Positions 61,090 through 64,000 of a stretch of 64,000 bases of DNA are shown piece after piece. A program made the translations under genes and the position numbers. The notes under the pieces were generated by a model, which was not told the origin of the DNA, ran no database searches, and saw only the letters and a list, made by a program, of their open reading frames with translations. This DNA comes from Punica granatum (lineage: Eukaryota > Streptophyta > Magnoliopsida > Myrtales > Lythraceae), in assembly GCF_007655135.1 (NCBI RefSeq), contig NC_045127.1, forward strand, positions 7,015,001 to 7,079,000, read 5' to 3'. Positions within the stretch are counted from its first letter, which is position 1. Each line of letters begins with the position of its first letter.

Positions 61090-61170
61090 GAGTTTTGAAA
61101 TCTATCTACTATCGTTCAAGCAAGAGACAGAGAGAGAGAGAGAGGGGGAGAGAGGGGGAGAGAGGCATGA
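60121..61170 (-). promoter_or_regulatory. Leader and promoter region of the HVA22-like gene
   Basis: On the minus strand an AG acceptor (CCATTGTAG) precedes GAGTACAAAG-ATG, so the leader is probably spliced, with a noncoding exon upstream. A (GA)n-rich purine stretch at 61060-61165 (CT on the coding strand) marks the likely promoter/leader. No long open frame here has a signature. Confidence 0.4.
61058..61165. repeat. (GA)n microsatellite pair
   Basis: Two runs: about 61060-61088 (GAGAGAGAGA...) and 61127-61165 (GAGAGAGAGA, then GGGGAGAGAGGGGGAGAGAG). They lie upstream of the HVA22-like gene, which is transcribed in the opposite direction, so its leader would be CT-rich. Confidence 0.85.
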
Positions 61171-61624
61171 ATAAAATGGGCTCTGGATTTGCTTGCGTGG
61201 GCCCGAAAGCGCTCCTCCGGTGGGAGTGGGGAGTTCCGGTGCATAAATACTTCACATACGATCGTGCGTCCTGTGACACTGGCCGTACGATTAGCGAATC
61301 GTCATCTCATCAGACGGTTGATATTACCTGAAGTAGTGTTCGAAAGTCTCCGTACGGGTGACCTGAGCAATCTATGTGGATAGCTGACTATTACCGGAGA
61401 GCATCGGCCGGCTCTCGACCCAATAAGAATTGAAAAGTCCCCGTCGTCAATTCACCATAAGAAGAGGGTGCGACCTCCAGACCCTGTGTTTACTTTAATA
61501 CCCCTGCAGTTACAGTGAGTTTGATGGCTTAACAGCTAATAAGGTAGGGTCACTTTCGTAAAGTGGGCTTCTGGTGGGTTCTAATCACCGGTTGGTAGTA
61601 ACAATCGCTTCTAAAACGAATGAG

Positions 61625-61755
61625 GTTTTTCGTGGATTAGTATAGTGGTACACGACTCTTGCCTATCAATCATGCGATTATAAATTTGATTATCATGAGG
61701 TTTTTGTGTACAGTCGTACATGCCTCCCTTTATTTATCATTATACTTGATGTATG
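61625..61755 (+). repeat. tRNA-derived SINE-like copy (tRNA-Asp-like head)
   Basis: TTAGTATAGTGGTACACGACTC resembles the 5' part of a plant tRNA-Asp (AGTATAGTGGT is its A-box region). It is followed by TTGCCTATCAATCATGCGAT and a B-box-like ATAAATTTGATTATCATGAG. The anticodon arm does not fold, so it is not a functional tRNA gene. Confidence 0.45.
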
Positions 61756-62742
61756 GATTTCCTTTGTAATCGAAGAAAAAGAGAGTTCGTAAAATTTTTG
61801 GTAATCATGCCTTGTTATTCGGCGTGAGAAAATATATGAATCGACATAAATGAGTAAAGAATCATTATATAATATTTATAGCGTCATTATGAAGTGAAAA
61901 CATTTAAGAATTTCTCTTAAAAGGACATCTTATAATACATTCTATAAGTCCAAATATCTTTTTAAATACATGTATAAATTTCAATCTTATAAAATCAATA
62001 TCTTGTACAGGTGACACTCTCTTGTATCTTGATATTATAATTTTAATTCGATTATCATACCTATAATTTCCTATGTTTCCTTATCTATTTCTAGGCCGAC
62101 CCCCAGCAGACCTCCTGTGCATATGAATAAATCTCTTGTGTTGTGCAATTTAATAATAAAGGTCCAAAATTTTTAGCCTCGAACACATTATAACTAGCCT
62201 ACTACCCGTGTGATGCACGAGATTTTCACATATTTATTCTATTCATATTTGTACTAATATATTTTTAAAAAATCATTGTAATAAGTTCATTTTTAGTATC
62301 TTTAACAAAAAAAAAGTATCAAATCAAGTTAAAAAATTAATATATGGAAAACACAATTATGACAAAATTACTTGAAGTTTTCTTACCAAGTAACGCATCC
62401 AATGAATAGGACAGTATTTTTCAATTTATAATCAAACATGTTTGTTTAGCTTTATTTTAATTATTTTTTATGAAACAAACTCTTCTAAAATGAATCTCTT
62501 TCAATCAAGGTTACCATACAAAAATATTTATATATATGTAACTTCTAAAAATTTAAAAATACCTACTGAATATTATAATTAAAATTGCAATTATTATTCC
62601 AATCACGCCTTATTTGTAATATTTAAAAAATTATTAATGTTGCAATTTGTCTATAATGATAAAGACAAAATAAAATAAATGATAATCCCCACACACACAC
62701 ATATATATATATATTATAAATGTTATATATAAATATGATTAT

Positions 62743-62751
62743 ATATTTAAA
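62743..62751. repeat. Left 9-bp target-site duplication of the Pack-MULE
   Basis: ATATTTAAA, identical to 63959-63967. A 9-bp direct duplication is the hallmark of Mutator-like transposition. Confidence 0.8.
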
Positions 62752-63089
62752 GGGAAAATGACACTTGAGGTTCTATATGTTTGTCAATTTTTGACATCGA
62801 GTCCTAAATGTGTCAGTTTGGAATATCAAATCCTAAAAGATTTGAAAAAGTGTCACTTTTGGTCCTTTCCGTTACCCTCGTTAAGGGAATTCCAGCAAGG
62901 CAAACGGCCTTCCACATGGCGCTTCATGAGTGGTCACAGGTTGGTTCGAGTCCGGATGTCAGGGGCAGAATCTGGTTGTCGGGCCGAGTGTCTCCTTCTT
63001 CACCCGACTCCATCCCCTGCAACCGCTGCCCTTGCAACAATGGCATCAGGGCCGTCCTTCTTCAAGCCTTTCCTCACACCACCCTTCGT

Positions 63090-63194
63090 CTTCTTGGGCA
63101 AGCGAGTCTGGTGGATGTTAGGCAAGACTCCTCTGTTGGCGATGGTCACAGAGCCCAAGAGCTTGCTCAGCTCTTCATCGTTCCTCACCGCAAT
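63090..63194 (-). pseudogene. Captured histone H2A C-terminal fragment
   Basis: Read on the minus strand, these bases encode [20 protein letters not shown], then [15 protein letters not shown]. This is the docking domain of histone H2A, whose usual form is [20 protein letters not shown] then [14 protein letters not shown]. There are two apparent substitutions (G to R, L to R). The upstream histone fold and a start codon are missing, so it cannot make a histone. Downstream, the frame runs on into unrelated residues. The fragment lies wholly inside the MULE, which indicates capture of a host gene piece. Confidence 0.88.
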
Positions 63195-63335
63195 CTTAGG
63201 GTTTTCTCAAAACTATGAACAAACAATTGATCTGCAATCTTAGGATTTTCTGGAAACCATGAACAAAAAATCGATCTGCAATCTTAGGGTTTTCCATAAA
63301 CCATGAATAAATAATCGATTTGTAATCTTAGGGTA
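63191..63335 (+). repeat. 44-bp tandem repeat, about 3.3 copies
   Basis: Units start at 63191, 63235, 63279 and (partial) 63323, each beginning CAATCTTAGG (the last TAATCTTAGG) and containing ATGAACAAA and ATCGATCTG. The spacing is exactly 44 bp. It directly abuts the H2A fragment inside the Pack-MULE. Confidence 0.85.
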
Positions 63336-63958
63336 ATCTTAGAACATAATGTTCATCTGTAATTGTCCCCGAGGATGAGAAGAAATGAAGATCTCTGTGA
63401 TTAGGTTAATAAGTTCTTTGTTACCTCTGTAATTGTACTCCGAGGTACAATGGCCGGATTCGGCCCTCTGTGACTGTGACCTCCTCCAGTGATTCAACCC
63501 AGAACTCGAACTCAACCCAGAAATGAAGGTTGAAGAGCCTTTGGCGCAGTACAAAGGTTAACCAAAGAAATGAGGCAAACCCAGATCCGACCGGGAGGAG
63601 TTCGATGATCGAGGCTCAGGCGGGGCTGATCGAGGTGCTACGGTGCCCGTGATTGGCGGTTACAAGGGCGGCGCTAGGGTTTCGAGCCGCATGGGGAGGG
63701 AGTCGGGTGAAGAAGGAGACACCCGGACCTGAACCCGATTCTGCCCCTGACATCCGGACTCAAACCAACTCGTGACCACTCATGAAGCGCCACGTGGAAG
63801 GCCGTTTGCCTTGCTGGAATTCTGTTAATGGGGGTAACGGAAAGGACCAAAAGTGGCACTTTTTCAAATTTTTTAGGACTTGATGTTCCAAATTGAAACA
63901 TTTAGGACTCGATATCAAAAATTGACAAACATATAGGAGCTCAAGTGTTATTTTTCCT

Positions 63959-63967
63959 ATATTTAAA
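63959..63967. repeat. Right 9-bp target-site duplication of the Pack-MULE
   Basis: ATATTTAAA, identical to the left copy at 62743-62751. Confidence 0.8.
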
Positions 63968-64000
63968 TTGCTATAATATAAACAAGAGCAAAAAACACAA

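Larger units (their letters stand above)
61170..62751. other. Intergenic, no gene seen
   Basis: The first part is of mixed composition. From 61760 on it is AT-rich, with (CA)n and (TA)n runs near 62690-62714. It contains one SINE-like copy (61625-61755) and ends at the target-site duplication of the Pack-MULE. Confidence 0.4.
62752..63958. mobile_element. Pack-MULE: Mutator-like element carrying a histone H2A fragment
   Basis: An element of 1207 bp. The left end GGGAAAATGACACTTGAGG and the reverse complement of the right end (AGGAAAAATAACACTTGAGC) start long terminal inverted repeats of about 265 bp (62752 to about 63018, and about 63692 to 63958). These are conserved by eye through TTTGTCAATTTTTGACATCG and AATTCCAGCAAGGCAAACGG. 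It is flanked by a perfect 9-bp duplication (ATATTTAAA). It encodes no transposase, so it would depend on one supplied elsewhere. The interior holds a piece of a histone H2A gene, a 44-bp tandem repeat and other sequence of unknown origin. Confidence 0.9.

Noticed and set aside
61625..61755. A functional tRNA-Asp gene
   Set aside because: Only the first box resembles tRNA-Asp. The anticodon arm and acceptor stem do not pair, and the B box is degenerate. It was classed as SINE-like.
63000..63188. A functional histone H2A gene
   Set aside because: Only the docking-domain part is present, the histone fold and start are missing, and it lies inside a transposon.
1..64000. CRISPR arrays, rRNA genes, bacterial-type operons, viral integrations
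   Set aside because: Looked for regular spacer-repeat arrays, rRNA-like sequence, clustered intron-less co-directional genes and viral polyproteins, and saw none.

Overview
The window is nuclear DNA from a flowering plant, almost certainly a eudicot. The evidence is short GT-AG introns, AT-rich intergenic DNA, TATA-box promoters and several plant-only families: GASA/snakin peptides, a PSK-simulator protein, a WEB-family protein, an HVA22-like protein and a plant ERD2-like protein. There are no bacterial operons, CRISPR arrays, rRNA genes or intact tRNA genes. I cannot name the species.

Thirteen protein-coding genes can be supported, most with a reading frame that stays in phase across every splice junction. 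In order they are: a PSI-like DUF3475/DUF668 protein (minus, 0.6-4.2 kb, 12 exons); a secreted six-cysteine peptide (plus, 14.35-14.67 kb); a coiled-coil protein with an EAR-type DLNxxP motif (minus, 19.1-20.4 kb); a small lysine-rich protein (minus, 24.2-26.3 kb); a small three-helix membrane protein (plus, 27.1-27.6 kb); a coiled-coil protein with a basic tail (minus, 28.0-29.7 kb); an ERD2-like seven-helix protein (plus, 31.6-34.1 kb); a tandem array of three GASA genes (plus, 38.4-44.7 kb); a 13-exon protein of unknown function (plus, 49.0-53.3 kb); a WEB-family coiled-coil protein (plus, 55.1-57.2 kb); and an HVA22-like i/j protein (minus, 58.6-60.1 kb).

The DNA between genes is largely worn-down mobile elements and low-complexity sequence. 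The clearest is a 1.2 kb Mutator-like element at 62752-63958. It has long terminal inverted repeats, a perfect 9-bp target-site duplication and a captured piece of a histone H2A gene, so it is a Pack-MULE. Two other elements with inverted ends lie at 4.9-6.0 and 9.04-9.66 kb. There are also MITE copies near 17.3, 22.5 and 37.3 kb, a 146-bp foldback MITE inside an intron at 51.8 kb, about six tRNA-derived SINE-like copies, LTR-like remnants near 7.6 and 46 kb, and AT-rich tandem repeats at 12.3-12.9 kb. The longest stretch without a convincing gene is 4.4-14.3 kb.

Apart from the GASA array, the genes look like unrelated neighbours, not a pathway. Their families point to peptide and growth signalling (PSI, GASA), membrane trafficking (HVA22, ERD2-like), chloroplast movement or cytoskeleton (WEB) and nuclear functions. 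I found no sign of a novel multi-gene system. The most unusual items are the gene-fragment-carrying MULE, the GASA array with its sequence oddities, and the Ole e 6-like cysteine peptide.
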